DNA of 64,000 nt from UBA7672 sp047601145 (GTDB lineage Bacteria; Pseudomonadota; Alphaproteobacteria; Caulobacterales; Hyphomonadaceae), in contig JASGJW010000001.1 of assembly GCA_047601145.1 (NCBI GenBank), positions 1,922,001-1,986,000 of the forward strand. The letters run 5' to 3'. Shown piece by piece: positions 1-8,153 of this stretch (the stretch's first letter is position 1; each line of letters starts with the position of its first letter). The position numbers and the translations under genes are program-made. The notes below the pieces were generated by a model. The model was not told where the DNA came from, ran no database searches, and saw only the letters and a list, made by a program, of their open reading frames with translations.

Positions 1-329
1 CCAACAAGGCCACCCACTACCATACGGACTACGTGAACCCGTATTGGAAGGCCGGCATGGTCGAGACGAAGGTCATCGGCACGCATATCTTCTACCGCTT
101 CCCGAAAACCTCGTCGGAGTGGGCGACCGCCCGCTTCAACCTCGAGGCTCAAGGTCAGCGCGATGTGACGGCTGAGCCGGAACTGCTGACGGTCGAAGCC
201 CCGGCCACGCCGGAAGCCCAGCCGGCCGCCCCGGTGATCGCCGCCGCCTCGCTGGTCCAGATCTCGGCCAAGCCCGTGGACGCCGTTCCGCAGGCCGCGA
301 CCGAAGTCGCCGACGCCCGCCCGCTCTAA
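1..329 (+). CDS. SleB/CwlJ-type cell-wall hydrolase, C-terminal part
   Basis: The frame is open from the left edge (reading from base 3), so only about the last 108 residues are present. The visible start contains ATHYHTDYVNPYW followed by IGTHIFYRF, the usual end of the SleB/CwlJ cell-wall hydrolase domain (Hydrolase_2), which cleaves peptidoglycan in the periplasm. After the domain comes a tail of about 60 residues rich in Ala, Pro and Val, probably disordered. It ends at TAA 327-329 and is convergent with nadC. The signal peptide and catalytic part lie outside the window. The family is assigned from this short motif only. Confidence 0.75.
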   Translation, partial: NKATHYHTDYVNPYWKAGMVETKVIGTHIFYRFPKTSSEWATARFNLEAQGQRDVTAEPELLTVEAPATPEAQPAAPVIAAASLVQISAKPVDAVPQAATEVADARPL

Positions 330-357
330 CTTTCGCCAAGCCTAGCTTTCCCCAGGC

Positions 358-1221
358 CTAGCTTTCGAAGTCGAGCCCGACGTCGAGGTTCACCGCCGAG
401 TGCGTCAGCGCGCCTGCCGAGATGTAGTCGACTCCCGTCTGGGCGATCGCCTTGACCGTGTCGAGGCGCACCCCGCCTGAAGCCTCCGTCTTCGCGAGGC
501 CGTCCACGATCTCGACCGCTTCCGTCAGCATCGCGATCGACATGTTGTCGAGCAGGATGGCGTCAGGCTTGAAGGGCAGGGCCTCGCGCAGCTGGTCCAG
601 CCCGTCGACCTCGATCTCGATCGCGCGCAGGTGACCAACTGACGCCCGCGCACGCTTCATCGCCGCCGCCACGCCGCCTGCTGCGGCGATGTGGTTGTCC
701 TTGATGAGGATCGCATCATCGAGACCCAGCCGGTGATTGACGCCGCCGCCGAGCCTTACGGCGCGCTTCTCGAGCGCGCGGAAGCCCGGCGTCGTCTTGC
801 GCGTGCAGGTGATCTTTGCGTGCGTGCCTTTCGCTTCGGCGGCAAACCTGCTCGTCAGCGTTGCGACGCCCGACAGCGGCCCGATGAAATTCAGCATCAC
901 CCGCTCGGCCATCAGCACCGACCGCGCGGATCCCTCGATGCGCACAAGTTGCGCGCCCTTATCGAACGCAACGCCCTCCTGAACCAGCGTCGTCCACTTC
1001 GCGTCTGGATCGACCAGGCGAAGTGCAAGGCGTGCAGCGTCATAGCCGGCCGCGATGCCCGGCTCGCGCGCCCCCATCACGGCAACCATGCGTGTCGCCG
1101 CGGGAATGACGGCGTCCGTGGTGATGTCGCCCCCGCGTCCGAAGTCCTCGGCGAGGGCGAGGCGCACCAGTGGCTCGATCACCACGTCGGGAAGAGGGGG
1201 GATGGGAAGTTGGTCGCTCAA
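358..1221 (-). CDS. nadC: Nicotinate-nucleotide pyrophosphorylase (quinolinate phosphoribosyltransferase)
   Basis: NadC converts quinolinate and PRPP to nicotinate mononucleotide, the third step of de novo NAD synthesis. The 287-residue protein carries the family landmarks TCTRKTTPGFR, HRLGLDDAILIKDNH, the IEIEVD strand, DAILLDNMS and YISAGALTHS. I chose the TTG at 1221 because a GGAG lies about 8 bases before it and it starts just after the nadB stop (1224); the frame stays open further upstream but there overlaps nadB. It is the last gene of the minus-strand nadA-to-nadC operon and is probably translationally coupled to nadB. The length is normal for the family. Confidence 0.95.
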   Translation of the reverse strand: MSDQLPIPPLPDVVIEPLVRLALAEDFGRGGDITTDAVIPAATRMVAVMGAREPGIAAGYDAARLALRLVDPDAKWTTLVQEGVAFDKGAQLVRIEGSARSVLMAERVMLNFIGPLSGVATLTSRFAAEAKGTHAKITCTRKTTPGFRALEKRAVRLGGGVNHRLGLDDAILIKDNHIAAAGGVAAAMKRARASVGHLRAIEIEVDGLDQLREALPFKPDAILLDNMSIAMLTEAVEIVDGLAKTEASGGVRLDTVKAIAQTGVDYISAGALTHSAVNLDVGLDFES

Positions 1222-1223
1222 GC

Positions 1224-2756
1224 TCAGACTCCGTCTGCGATGGCGGAATGATGGATCACAGGTTCGCCGTTCTCGCCACGGCGGATGAAGGTGCGATGCG
1301 GCGCCAGCGTCTGCGGGAAGTCCGAGCGGAAGTGTCCGCCCCGGCTCTCCTCCCGCGCCAACGCGCCTGCCACGATCAGCCGCGACGCCGTCAGCGCCCG
1401 CGGTGCATGCTTGGGATTGCGCGAAGCCGCCTCGATCCACCGAAGCGTCTCAGTCAGCCCTTTCGCCTCACGCACAACGCCAACCTGCGAATGCATGCGC
1501 TTGCGCAGTTCGGCCATCACGGCCTCGTCCATCTCGGGTGGCGCGATCGCCACAGCCTCGCCCGGCTGAACCATGGTTGTGGCCTTCAGCCGCCGCGCCG
1601 CGCGCTCGGCAAACACGACCGCTTCAAGCAGCGAATTGGACGCCAGCCTGTTGGCGCCATGCGCCCCGGTCGATGCGCTCTCGCCGCAGGCGGACAGGCC
1701 CTCGAGCGACGTCCTCGCCCACAGGTCGGTCACGACGCCGCCCATGTGATAGTGCATGGCGGGAGCAACCGGGATCGGCTGCGTGCGCGGATCAACGTCA
1801 GCGGAACGGCACGCTTCGAACACGGTCGGGAAGTGTTCCGGGAAATGAGCGCCGATCGCCTTCCTGCAATCCAGGAAAGCGCCTCGGCCCGCTTCGCGCT
1901 CGGCATGGATTGCGCGGGCGACCTCGTCGCGCGGGGCGAGATCGCCGAGCTTGTGATAGTCCTTCATGAAGGCGCGGCCGGTCCGGTCGACGAGATGGGC
2001 GCCTTCCCCTCGCAACGCTTCGGTCGCAAGCGGGGCAGGGTCTCGGCCGATGTCGATGGCCGTCGGATGGAACTGCACAAATTCCGGATCGCCGATCAGC
2101 GCGCCCGCCCGATAAGCCATCGCAACCGCATCGCCCTGCGAGGATTTCGGGTTGGTCGTGATGGCGTAGAGCCCGCCCGATCCGCCGGCGCATAGGATCG
2201 TCTCGGCGGCGCGCAGGTGGAACTGCGCCCCATCCTTCTCCTCCGCCAGCACGCCAGCGATGCGGCCATTGCCATCCTGCAGGAGCGCCAGGGCCTTCAC
2301 ACTCTCGATCATCTCGATGTGCGAGGAGGCGGAGACGGCATAGCTCAACGCTTCCATGATCGCCTTGCCGGCAAGGTCTCCCGACACGCGAGCCACACGC
2401 GCGCGCGAATGCGCAGCCTCGAGCGACAGGGCCAGATCGCCATCTGCGGTGCGGTCAAACGGCACGCCAAGTTCGAGCAGGTCGCGAACGCGCTCCGGTC
2501 CATCCTCAGCGATCAGCCGCGCCACCACAGGATCGACGATGCCTGCGCCTGCGGCGACGGTGTCGGTGGCGTGCAGCGAGGGCTCATCCTCGGGCGACAG
2601 CGCGGCGGCGAGGCCGCCCTGCGCCCACGCGGAGGCCGCCGCTTGGCCCAGTGGCGCGAGCGCGATCACGGTGCAGCGCCTCGGCGCGAGCTTGAGCGCG
2701 AGGAACAGGCCGGCGAGGCCCCCGCCGACGATGAGGATATCGCGACTGGAACTCAC
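1224..2756 (-). CDS. nadB: L-aspartate oxidase
   Basis: NadB oxidises L-aspartate to iminoaspartate with FAD; NadA then condenses it with dihydroxyacetone phosphate. The 510-residue protein begins with the FAD-binding VGGGLAGL fingerprint (about residues 10-17) and has the succinate-dehydrogenase-like landmarks EAAHSRARV, QFHPTAI, HMGGV and the C-terminal NRLASNSLLEAVVFAER. The start codon is GTG. Its likely ribosome site (GGATGA) lies in the last codons of the preceding secreted-protein gene, 6 bases away, so translation is probably coupled. It lies between the three secreted paralogues and nadC in one operon. Confidence 0.95.
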   Translation of the reverse strand: MSSSRDILIVGGGLAGLFLALKLAPRRCTVIALAPLGQAAASAWAQGGLAAALSPEDEPSLHATDTVAAGAGIVDPVVARLIAEDGPERVRDLLELGVPFDRTADGDLALSLEAAHSRARVARVSGDLAGKAIMEALSYAVSASSHIEMIESVKALALLQDGNGRIAGVLAEEKDGAQFHLRAAETILCAGGSGGLYAITTNPKSSQGDAVAMAYRAGALIGDPEFVQFHPTAIDIGRDPAPLATEALRGEGAHLVDRTGRAFMKDYHKLGDLAPRDEVARAIHAEREAGRGAFLDCRKAIGAHFPEHFPTVFEACRSADVDPRTQPIPVAPAMHYHMGGVVTDLWARTSLEGLSACGESASTGAHGANRLASNSLLEAVVFAERAARRLKATTMVQPGEAVAIAPPEMDEAVMAELRKRMHSQVGVVREAKGLTETLRWIEAASRNPKHAPRALTASRLIVAGALAREESRGGHFRSDFPQTLAPHRTFIRRGENGEPVIHHSAIADGV

Positions 2757-2762
2757 GTCAGA

Positions 2763-3236
2763 TCATCCAATCAGTTCGAGGCGTTTGCGGAATTTTACAG
2801 GGGCCTGGCCATAGGATTTAAACAGCCCGTCCATTTCGTCGCCGCGCGTGTTGATCTTCACGGTGAAATGGTCGGCCGCGTAGTTGGCCTTGATCCGCTC
2901 GGTCAGCTCGGCGGGTTCGACCGGGCCGACTTTCACAATCCTGCTCGTGACCATCACGTCGAAACCCGTCTGTGTCGCAACACAGCTCTGCTCCGTGTGC
3001 ACGGCTTTCGGCAGGCGTTGCTGGCACGCCCATACCGCCTTGAACGTGCACTTGAACGTTTTGTCGGCCGTCTGCGTGATCGTCATGTCACCGGAGAGAT
3101 CGCAGCCATAGCCCATCTTCTCCGTCTTGAAGCCCCAGCTTCCGGCGGGCGAGGGCGCCTTCGGCGTCTGCGCGCCGGCAGTCTGCAGCGTCACGGCGGC
3201 GAGCGCCGCGGCGAGGGTGATGCGGAGCAAGCTCAT
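2763..3236 (-). CDS. Secreted cysteine-rich protein, third paralogue in the NAD operon
   Basis: A 157-residue protein with a signal peptide (MSLLRITLAAALAAVTLQTAGA, cut near Ala-Gln). I do not recognise a named family. The mature part aligns by eye with the two genes upstream: a G-x-W-x-F-x-T start, C-x-[IL]-S-G, [YF]-x-C-x-F, a further Cys, QSC, then A-x-DHF-x-V and a final L-[IV]-G. Four conserved cysteines would allow two disulfides in the periplasm. The ATG at 3236 overlaps the stop of the preceding paralogue (ATGA), and nadB starts 6 bases after its own stop. A small beta-barrel fold is only a guess from the GxW start. Confidence 0.8.
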   Translation of the reverse strand: MSLLRITLAAALAAVTLQTAGAQTPKAPSPAGSWGFKTEKMGYGCDLSGDMTITQTADKTFKCTFKAVWACQQRLPKAVHTEQSCVATQTGFDVMVTSRIVKVGPVEPAELTERIKANYAADHFTVKINTRGDEMDGLFKSYGQAPVKFRKRLELIG

Positions 3237-3730
3237 CCGACCAGATCCGTGTCGCGCCAGAAGCGCACCTTGGCGACGCGCGATGAGTGGAAGATGCCGA
3301 GCAGTTCGCCCTTCTCGGGATGCACCTTGAAATGATCCGGCGCGTAGGCCTGGTTGGCGAACATCTGCACCTTGAAGTCGGCAGGGCCGGCATCGAGTAT
3401 CTTGTCGATGGTCGACGTGATGACGATCTCGCCCTGGTCCAGCATCGCGGTGCATGACTGCTGCACTTTCGTGAAGGTCGGGCCGCCCGGCCGGTCGCAG
3501 TCCTCGCGGCTCACGAACTTGCAGGAATAGTCCTTGCTCTTCGCGAGCTTGGTGAAGGTGATGTCGCCGGAGATGATGCAGCCCTTGTTCGGCAGCACGT
3601 CGGTCTTGAATTTCCAGGCGCCGGAAATGTCGGCCTGCTTGGGCTTCGCCTGCTGCGCCGTGACGGGCGAGGCAACGAGAAGACCGGCGGCAAGGATGCT
3701 GGCGAAGCCGAGGATGCGCGTATGCTTCAT
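3233..3730 (-). CDS. Secreted cysteine-rich protein, second paralogue in the NAD operon
   Basis: A 165-residue protein with a clear signal peptide (ILAAGLLVASPVTA, cut before Gln-Gln). Seen directly: AWKFKT, CIISGDITF, YSCKF, a Cys in REDC, VQQSC, APDHFKV, and the ending VRFWRDTDLVG. These match the paralogues on either side, and the ending WRD-x-x-L-[IV]-G is shared most closely with the first copy. The gene starts 18 bases after the first copy and overlaps the third by 4 bases (ATGA). The function is unknown. Its place inside the NAD operon suggests shared expression, not necessarily a role in NAD synthesis. Confidence 0.82.
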   Translation of the reverse strand: MKHTRILGFASILAAGLLVASPVTAQQAKPKQADISGAWKFKTDVLPNKGCIISGDITFTKLAKSKDYSCKFVSREDCDRPGGPTFTKVQQSCTAMLDQGEIVITSTIDKILDAGPADFKVQMFANQAYAPDHFKVHPEKGELLGIFHSSRVAKVRFWRDTDLVG

Positions 3731-3748
3731 GCGTGCCCCGCCATGGCG

Positions 3749-4213
3749 CTATCCGATCAGTTGCTCGTCGCGCCAGAAGCGGGCCTTGAGCTGGCGCTGC
3801 TCGTCATAGTGCTCGCCATTCATCTCCTGCTTGTTGCCGGAGAGCTCAACGATGAAGTTGTCGGCAAGATAGTATTCCTCAGGGAACGGGACCTGCGGGC
3901 GGCGCTCGAGCACCTTGTCGACCTTGGTCTTGATCGCAACCTGCTTGCCGATGCGCTGCGCCGTGCACGACTGCTGCACGCGGATGTAGAGATTGCCGTT
4001 GAGCTTCCCGCACGTCTGCTCCGAGACGAACAGGCAGGTGTAGGTGTTCTTCACCTTCGTGTCCTTGAAGGTGATGCGGCCGGTGATCTGGCAGTCATTG
4101 CCGGCGAATTTCGACGTGTCGAAGAGCCATTCCCCCGTCACCTCGTCGGCGAAGGCAGGCATGGCCGCGCTGAGCGCGACGGCGCAGCCGAAGATCGCGG
4201 CGATCCGCTTCAT
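3749..4213 (-). CDS. Secreted cysteine-rich protein, first paralogue in the NAD operon
   Basis: A 154-residue protein with a signal peptide ending AMPAFA before Asp-Glu. The mature part has GEWLFDT, CQITGRITF, YTCLF, a Cys in EQTC, VQQSC, ADNFIVEL and a C-terminal FWRDEQLIG, the same layout as the two following genes. The ATG at 4213 overlaps the nadA stop in an ATGA junction, so it should be translated together with nadA. No catalytic motif is visible. The family is unknown to me; exported, disulfide-bonded and about 130 residues when mature is all the sequence supports. Confidence 0.82.
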   Translation of the reverse strand: MKRIAAIFGCAVALSAAMPAFADEVTGEWLFDTSKFAGNDCQITGRITFKDTKVKNTYTCLFVSEQTCGKLNGNLYIRVQQSCTAQRIGKQVAIKTKVDKVLERRPQVPFPEEYYLADNFIVELSGNKQEMNGEHYDEQRQLKARFWRDEQLIG

Positions 4214-5352
4214 ATGATTTCCACGGGCTCGAACACGCCGCTTCCGACCTTGAACTTCGGGAAAACCTTCGGCTTGGGCAGGGCGAGCATCGCCTCGATC
4301 GCCGCCTTGGCGCGAACGCGGATGTCCTCCGGCACCCTTACCTCGTGCCTCATGTTCAGGAGCGCGTCGTAGATGTTCTCCAGCGAGATGCGCTTCATGT
4401 GCGGGCATAGGTTGCATGGCTTCACGAACTCCACGCCGGGGTTTTCCGCGGCGACGTTATCGCTCATCGAACACTCGGTCAGGAGGACGACCTTCCGGGC
4501 GCCTGATTCCCTCACGTGCGTCGACAGGGCCGATGTTGAGCCTGCAAAGTCGGCTTCTTCAAGGACATCCGGGGGGCATTCCGGGTGCGCCAGCACAATG
4601 GCGCCCGGATGTGCGTCACGGATTTGCCTCACATCCTCGCCCGAGAACTTCTCGTGGACCTCGCAATGGCCCTTCCAGGCGATGATCTGGACGTGCGTGT
4701 TGGCGGCGACGTTCCGGGCGAGGAACTCGTCGGGAACCATGATCACGCGGTCGACACCCCAGGTCTCGGCAACGTGTTCAACGACTTGGGTCGCGTTGGA
4801 CGAGGTGCAGGTGATGTCGCATTCGGCTTTCACGTCGGCCGTCGTGTTGACGTAGGTTACGATCGGCAGGCCCGGATATTTCGAGCGGATCAGGCGGACG
4901 TCCGCGCCGGTGATCGAGGCCGCCAGCGAGCAGCCCGCGCGCAGGTCGGGGATCAGCACCGTCTTGTCAGGGCATAGGATTTTCGAGGTTTCGGCCATGA
5001 AGTGCACGCCGGCCTGAACGATGACTTTCGCGTCCGTGCGCGCGGCCTCGCGGGCCAATTGAAGGCTATCGCCGCGGAAGTCGCCGACAAGGCGGAACAC
5101 GTCCGGCGTCATGTAGTTGTGCGCCAGGATGACGGCGTTCTTCGCCTTCTTCATCCGGTTGATGTGGAAGACAAACGGGGCGATCGCGGGCCACTCCATC
5201 GGCGTCACGAAGTCCTTCACCTGCTCGTAGAGCGGGTCGGTCGCGGCCTTCACTTCGGCGTCATAGACGAGCCCGCGCGCCTCGGCGGCGGTGGGCTTGC
5301 GGCGGGCGGCGGGGATATCGCAGCCGGGACCGAATTCGATAACGCGGGCCAT
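4210..5352 (-). CDS. nadA: Quinolinate synthase
   Basis: NadA makes quinolinate from iminoaspartate and dihydroxyacetone phosphate using a [4Fe-4S] cluster. Seen: AVILAHNYMTPDV near the start, LRAGCSLA, TCTSSNA, a TECSMSDNV motif and CNLCPHMKRI, which hold the usual cluster cysteines. I chose the ATG at 5352 (380 residues) because GGAGGGA stands a proper distance before it; the frame runs about 55 codons further up, but across the operator region. It heads the operon with three secreted-protein genes, nadB and nadC, and the 210-base spacer before it carries two matching palindromes that probably bind the NrtR-like regulator. Confidence 0.95.
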   Translation of the reverse strand: MARVIEFGPGCDIPAARRKPTAAEARGLVYDAEVKAATDPLYEQVKDFVTPMEWPAIAPFVFHINRMKKAKNAVILAHNYMTPDVFRLVGDFRGDSLQLAREAARTDAKVIVQAGVHFMAETSKILCPDKTVLIPDLRAGCSLAASITGADVRLIRSKYPGLPIVTYVNTTADVKAECDITCTSSNATQVVEHVAETWGVDRVIMVPDEFLARNVAANTHVQIIAWKGHCEVHEKFSGEDVRQIRDAHPGAIVLAHPECPPDVLEEADFAGSTSALSTHVRESGARKVVLLTECSMSDNVAAENPGVEFVKPCNLCPHMKRISLENIYDALLNMRHEVRVPEDIRVRAKAAIEAMLALPKPKVFPKFKVGSGVFEPVEII

Positions 5353-5392
5353 CTTTGGTCCCTCCAGCTTCCACAGGGCGGGGGTGTCGCCC

Positions 5393-5413
5393 TTGTGCTC
5401 AACTTGAGTATAA
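5393..5413. promoter_or_regulatory. Palindromic operator copy 1 before nadA
   Basis: An 11-base core CTCAACTTGAG lies inside a longer imperfect palindrome centred on 5403 (TTGTG on the left, TATAA on the right, two mismatches in ten pairs). It lies 41 bases upstream of the nadA start. The same core occurs at 5472-5492. Inferred to be a site for the NrtR-like protein encoded just upstream. Confidence 0.6.
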
Positions 5414-5471
5414 GGTGGGCCCGAAAAAGCGCCTTTCAATGGAAAGGCGGCACCCGGTCTGTTAGTCCCAC

Positions 5472-5492
5472 TTAAACTCAACTTGAGCATAA
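5472..5492. promoter_or_regulatory. Palindromic operator copy 2 before nadA
   Basis: A second exact CTCAACTTGAG core centred on 5482, with outer arms TTAAA and CATAA; two of ten outer pairs mismatch. The centres of the two copies are 79 bases apart. Together they suggest an approximate consensus of TTATRCTCAA, one central base, then its complement. Regulator assignment is by neighbourhood. Confidence 0.6.
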
Positions 5493-5562
5493 GTAGGTTC
5501 TCACAAAACGGTCGCATAGTCGAGTCGGAATAAACTGCCCGGTTCGTTTAGCTGCCCAACCT

Positions 5563-6516
5563 TCAGCTCCGGGGCGTCTGCACGCCCGACACATTCCCTT
5601 CACGCAGGGCTTCGCGCCTGAAGCGGAAGAGTTCAGCAGGACGTCCGCCCGTCGCCTGGGTGAACTGCTCCAGCCCCACCACAAGACCGGAGCGATCGAG
5701 CGAGCGGCGGAAGTTCTGCTTGTGCAGCGGCTGGCCGAGGATGGCTTCGACGACCTTCTGCAGATCGAGCAGCGTGAACTTCTCCGGCATCAATTCGAAC
5801 ACGACAGGTCTGTATTTGATTTTGCCGCGCAGGCGTCCGATCGCGGTGGCGAGGATGCGGCGATGATCCGAGATCATCGGTTCACCGAGCGCAGATGCGG
5901 GAACCTTTGCAGCCTTGCGCGCACCGTCGCGCGTGGCCTCGGGCGCGAGGCCTGCCTCGTAAAGAAGTTCGTAACGCTCGAGCGTCCGCTCCTCGATCCA
6001 CGGCTGGTCGTCGAGACCGAAGGCGAGCTGTACGCGCGACATGCGCGTCGCCGCAGTCTTCCCGCCGGCATCCGCCCAGTTCAGCAGGGCAGGAGCGATG
6101 GCTTCATCGATGATGTCAGGCCGGCCCTTGCGATGATCTTCCCACGGAAAATAGCGGTGCCAGTCGCGCCATACCGCGTCGAAGCCCGAGATATCGGTGC
6201 GCTCAGGTGTAAGGCCGAGATAGCCCACGGAGATTAGGCGCGCACCGGACGGCGCATCGCCAAGCTCTGCCTGCGGAAGTTCGCGGCCAAGATCGCCGAA
6301 GGTATAAAGCTGCTCGACATAGCCAGGCTCGAAACCCGTCTGTGCACGGACCCATTCGCGCAGGCCCAGCTCGAACGTGCGATGGCCTGCCGGATCAAAG
6401 CGGCCGTGCGGCAGGCCGGTCGCGCCATCGGCATGTCGCGTCGCCAGCGCATAGGGCGCAACGGCGTCGGCGGCGACGATCACGGCGGACAGGCCAACGG
6501 CGATCGGCGTGGTCAT
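5563..6516 (-). CDS. nrtR: NrtR-like Nudix-related transcriptional regulator of NAD synthesis
   Basis: A 317-residue protein. The N-terminal half resembles a Nudix-related domain (GRFDPAGHRTFELGLREWV, LGRELPQAEL, VGYLGL), and the C-terminal half reads as a winged helix (FTLLDLQKVVEAILG, KQNFRRSLDRSG), the order seen in NrtR regulators and the related COG4111 group. In that family the Nudix domain usually senses an NAD-linked metabolite and does not hydrolyse it; a full catalytic Nudix box is not obvious here. The ATG overlaps the stop of the upstream phosphatase gene, and nadA with two palindromes lies downstream. It probably represses the nad operon. The family call is from sequence layout and context. 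Confidence 0.75.
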   Translation of the reverse strand: MTTPIAVGLSAVIVAADAVAPYALATRHADGATGLPHGRFDPAGHRTFELGLREWVRAQTGFEPGYVEQLYTFGDLGRELPQAELGDAPSGARLISVGYLGLTPERTDISGFDAVWRDWHRYFPWEDHRKGRPDIIDEAIAPALLNWADAGGKTAATRMSRVQLAFGLDDQPWIEERTLERYELLYEAGLAPEATRDGARKAAKVPASALGEPMISDHRRILATAIGRLRGKIKYRPVVFELMPEKFTLLDLQKVVEAILGQPLHKQNFRRSLDRSGLVVGLEQFTQATGGRPAELFRFRREALREGNVSGVQTPRS

Positions 6517-7037
6517 GCCGGCCCGCCGAAAGCGGAGGGAATGGAGAAGGCCTTGGCCTCATCCGATACGTCGCCACGGCCGATTTTCTCGATCGCGCGT
6601 GTCATGCGACCGCCCCGGCCGAGCAGGGCGTCGGCATGTCCGACAAGGCGGGCGTTCGGATAGGCGGTTGGCGAGGCGTTGCGGATCGCCCAGGCAATCT
6701 CTTCTTCATCCGCCTTGGGATTGTGGACACAGGCGGTGATGAAGGCGCTGGCGGTCGAGCGCGAAATGCCGGCCCAGCAATGGATCAGCAGCGGCGCCGA
6801 GCGGTCCCAGCCCTCCACGAAGCGGATCACTCTTTCTGCGTCGGACGAGGCCGGCGCCTGCCACTCGCCGACATCCTGCGTGATGTCGTGGATGGCGACC
6901 TGGAGATGAAGGTCTTTGCCGAGCCCCTTGAATTCGGGGAAGGAGTCGTAGGGGCTCAGCAGGCTGACAATGCGCGATGGCTTCAGCTTTCTGGCCAGTT
7001 GCGGGGCTGCATCGAGGGAGCAGATCCAGATCGTCAT
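6513..7037 (-). CDS. Tyrosine-phosphatase-like protein (COG5350 type)
   Basis: A 174-residue cytoplasmic protein with the CX5R signature IHCWAGISRST (Cys87 to Arg93) of protein tyrosine and dual-specificity phosphatases; Asp51 in AIHDIT is a candidate general acid. It lies between the HD hydrolase gene (9-base gap) and the regulator gene (4-base overlap), so the three are co-translated. The substrate is unknown. Its position beside the NAD regulator suggests a role in nucleotide or NAD-linked phosphate chemistry, but this is inference; a phosphoprotein target is equally possible. Confidence 0.75.
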   Translation of the reverse strand: MTIWICSLDAAPQLARKLKPSRIVSLLSPYDSFPEFKGLGKDLHLQVAIHDITQDVGEWQAPASSDAERVIRFVEGWDRSAPLLIHCWAGISRSTASAFITACVHNPKADEEEIAWAIRNASPTAYPNARLVGHADALLGRGGRMTRAIEKIGRGDVSDEAKAFSIPSAFGGPA

Positions 7038-7046
7038 GACGCGATC

Positions 7047-7694
7047 CTACCCCTTCGCGGCCGCGGCATCGAGTTCGGCCATCAGCTCCTCGAAGCGCCG
7101 CAGGAACAGGTTTTGCGCGTCGATAGGGGATAGCGGCGTCATGTCGGGCGCCACGCCGGGCGGGGGAGCGCCGAAGAAGGAGAGCGCCTCGTCGATATCG
7201 AAACCGGCGAGGCGCGTGGCCTCGTAGAAGGCCGCCTGCTGATCGGCCTGTTTCACGCGGGCTTTCCCCTCGTCGGTCATGTGCGGCGTCAAGCCAAAGC
7301 GGAGTCTGATGGCTGCTTCAAGCCGGGCCTCGAACTGCTTGTAGTCGACGCCGAGCGCTGTCTTGAAAGGCGAGATCATGTCGCCGATCACGTATTCGGG
7401 CGCATCATGCAGCAGCGCGCCGAGAAGGTCTGCGGCGGGCGTTGTCGGCCAGAGACGAACAACCAGGGCTTCGACAAGGACGGAATGCTGCGCCACGGAA
7501 AAGGCGTGCTCGCCTTTTGTCTGGCCGTTCCAGCGCGCCACACGCGCAAGGCCATGCGCGATATCCTCGATCTCGATGTCGAGCGGAGAAGGGTCGAGCA
7601 GGTCGAGTCTGCGGCCGGACAGCATGCGTTGCCACGCACGCGGAGAGCCCGGCGGTGATGGTGGCCTGCGATTGTTTGGTCCGCCCTTCGTCAT
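7047..7694 (-). CDS. HD-domain phosphohydrolase (YfbR-like)
   Basis: A 215-residue protein with the HD metal-binding set: EHAFSVAQHS (His63), LLHDAPEYVIGD (His96-Asp97) and a later Asp. This is the pattern of YfbR-type nucleotidases (COG1896), which remove phosphate from (deoxy)nucleoside monophosphates. It is the first gene of the cluster HD hydrolase, phosphatase, regulator. A basic, Pro-rich stretch of about 20 residues precedes the domain. The exact substrate cannot be read from the sequence. Confidence 0.75.
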   Translation of the reverse strand: MTKGGPNNRRPPSPPGSPRAWQRMLSGRRLDLLDPSPLDIEIEDIAHGLARVARWNGQTKGEHAFSVAQHSVLVEALVVRLWPTTPAADLLGALLHDAPEYVIGDMISPFKTALGVDYKQFEARLEAAIRLRFGLTPHMTDEGKARVKQADQQAAFYEATRLAGFDIDEALSFFGAPPPGVAPDMTPLSPIDAQNLFLRRFEELMAELDAAAAKG

Positions 7695-7917
7695 GTCGAT
7701 CCAACTGCCATCGAAATTGTTTCGTCCGCAAGCGGAACCGCGGAATCGCGATCACGTTCGTTATGTGCAGAACGCTTCCGCTTCGCGCGGACAGGGCAAA
7801 CGCCCTCAAAAGAATCTCTCAAAAACTTCGCTTGCTTACCTCTGTGAAAGTTTTGCGAGAGGCTTCGTTAATTCGCATGCGTTAGTGTCAACCCAAGTCG
7901 CGGGAGAACAGCGAGAC

Positions 7918-8067
7918 ATGTGGGAGTTGATGGTGGAAGCGGCGCAAACCCCTGCGCTGCATTGGGCGGTGATCGCCGCGGTCGTGCTGATCTACATCAT
8001 CAAGGTTCTCAGCTCCTCCGAAGGTTCCCTCATGGGGGACATGTATCAAGACGAATTGGACACCTGA
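7918..8067 (+). CDS. Small single-pass membrane protein, 49 residues
   Basis: An ATG at 7918 preceded by GGGAG opens a 49-codon frame. The peptide has an amphipathic start, one hydrophobic helix (WAVIAAVVLIYIIKVL) and a polar acidic tail ending ELDT. It is divergent from the HD hydrolase gene, with about 220 bases between them. No family is recognised. Composition and ribosome site support translation, but a peptide this short needs comparative evidence. Confidence 0.45.
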   Translation: MWELMVEAAQTPALHWAVIAAVVLIYIIKVLSSSEGSLMGDMYQDELDT

Positions 8068-8153
8068 TCGCAATGGCGGGGACGGGCAACGACCCGTCCT
8101 CCCGCGAAGCATGTCCGATATACAGACGCCAGCAAAGGCGCGGGTGATGACGG

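Noticed and set aside
2217..3335. Long open frame on the plus strand opposite nadB and a secreted-protein gene
   Set aside because: High G+C keeps antisense frames open. The minus-strand products are clear family members, so this and similar antisense frames elsewhere are shadows.
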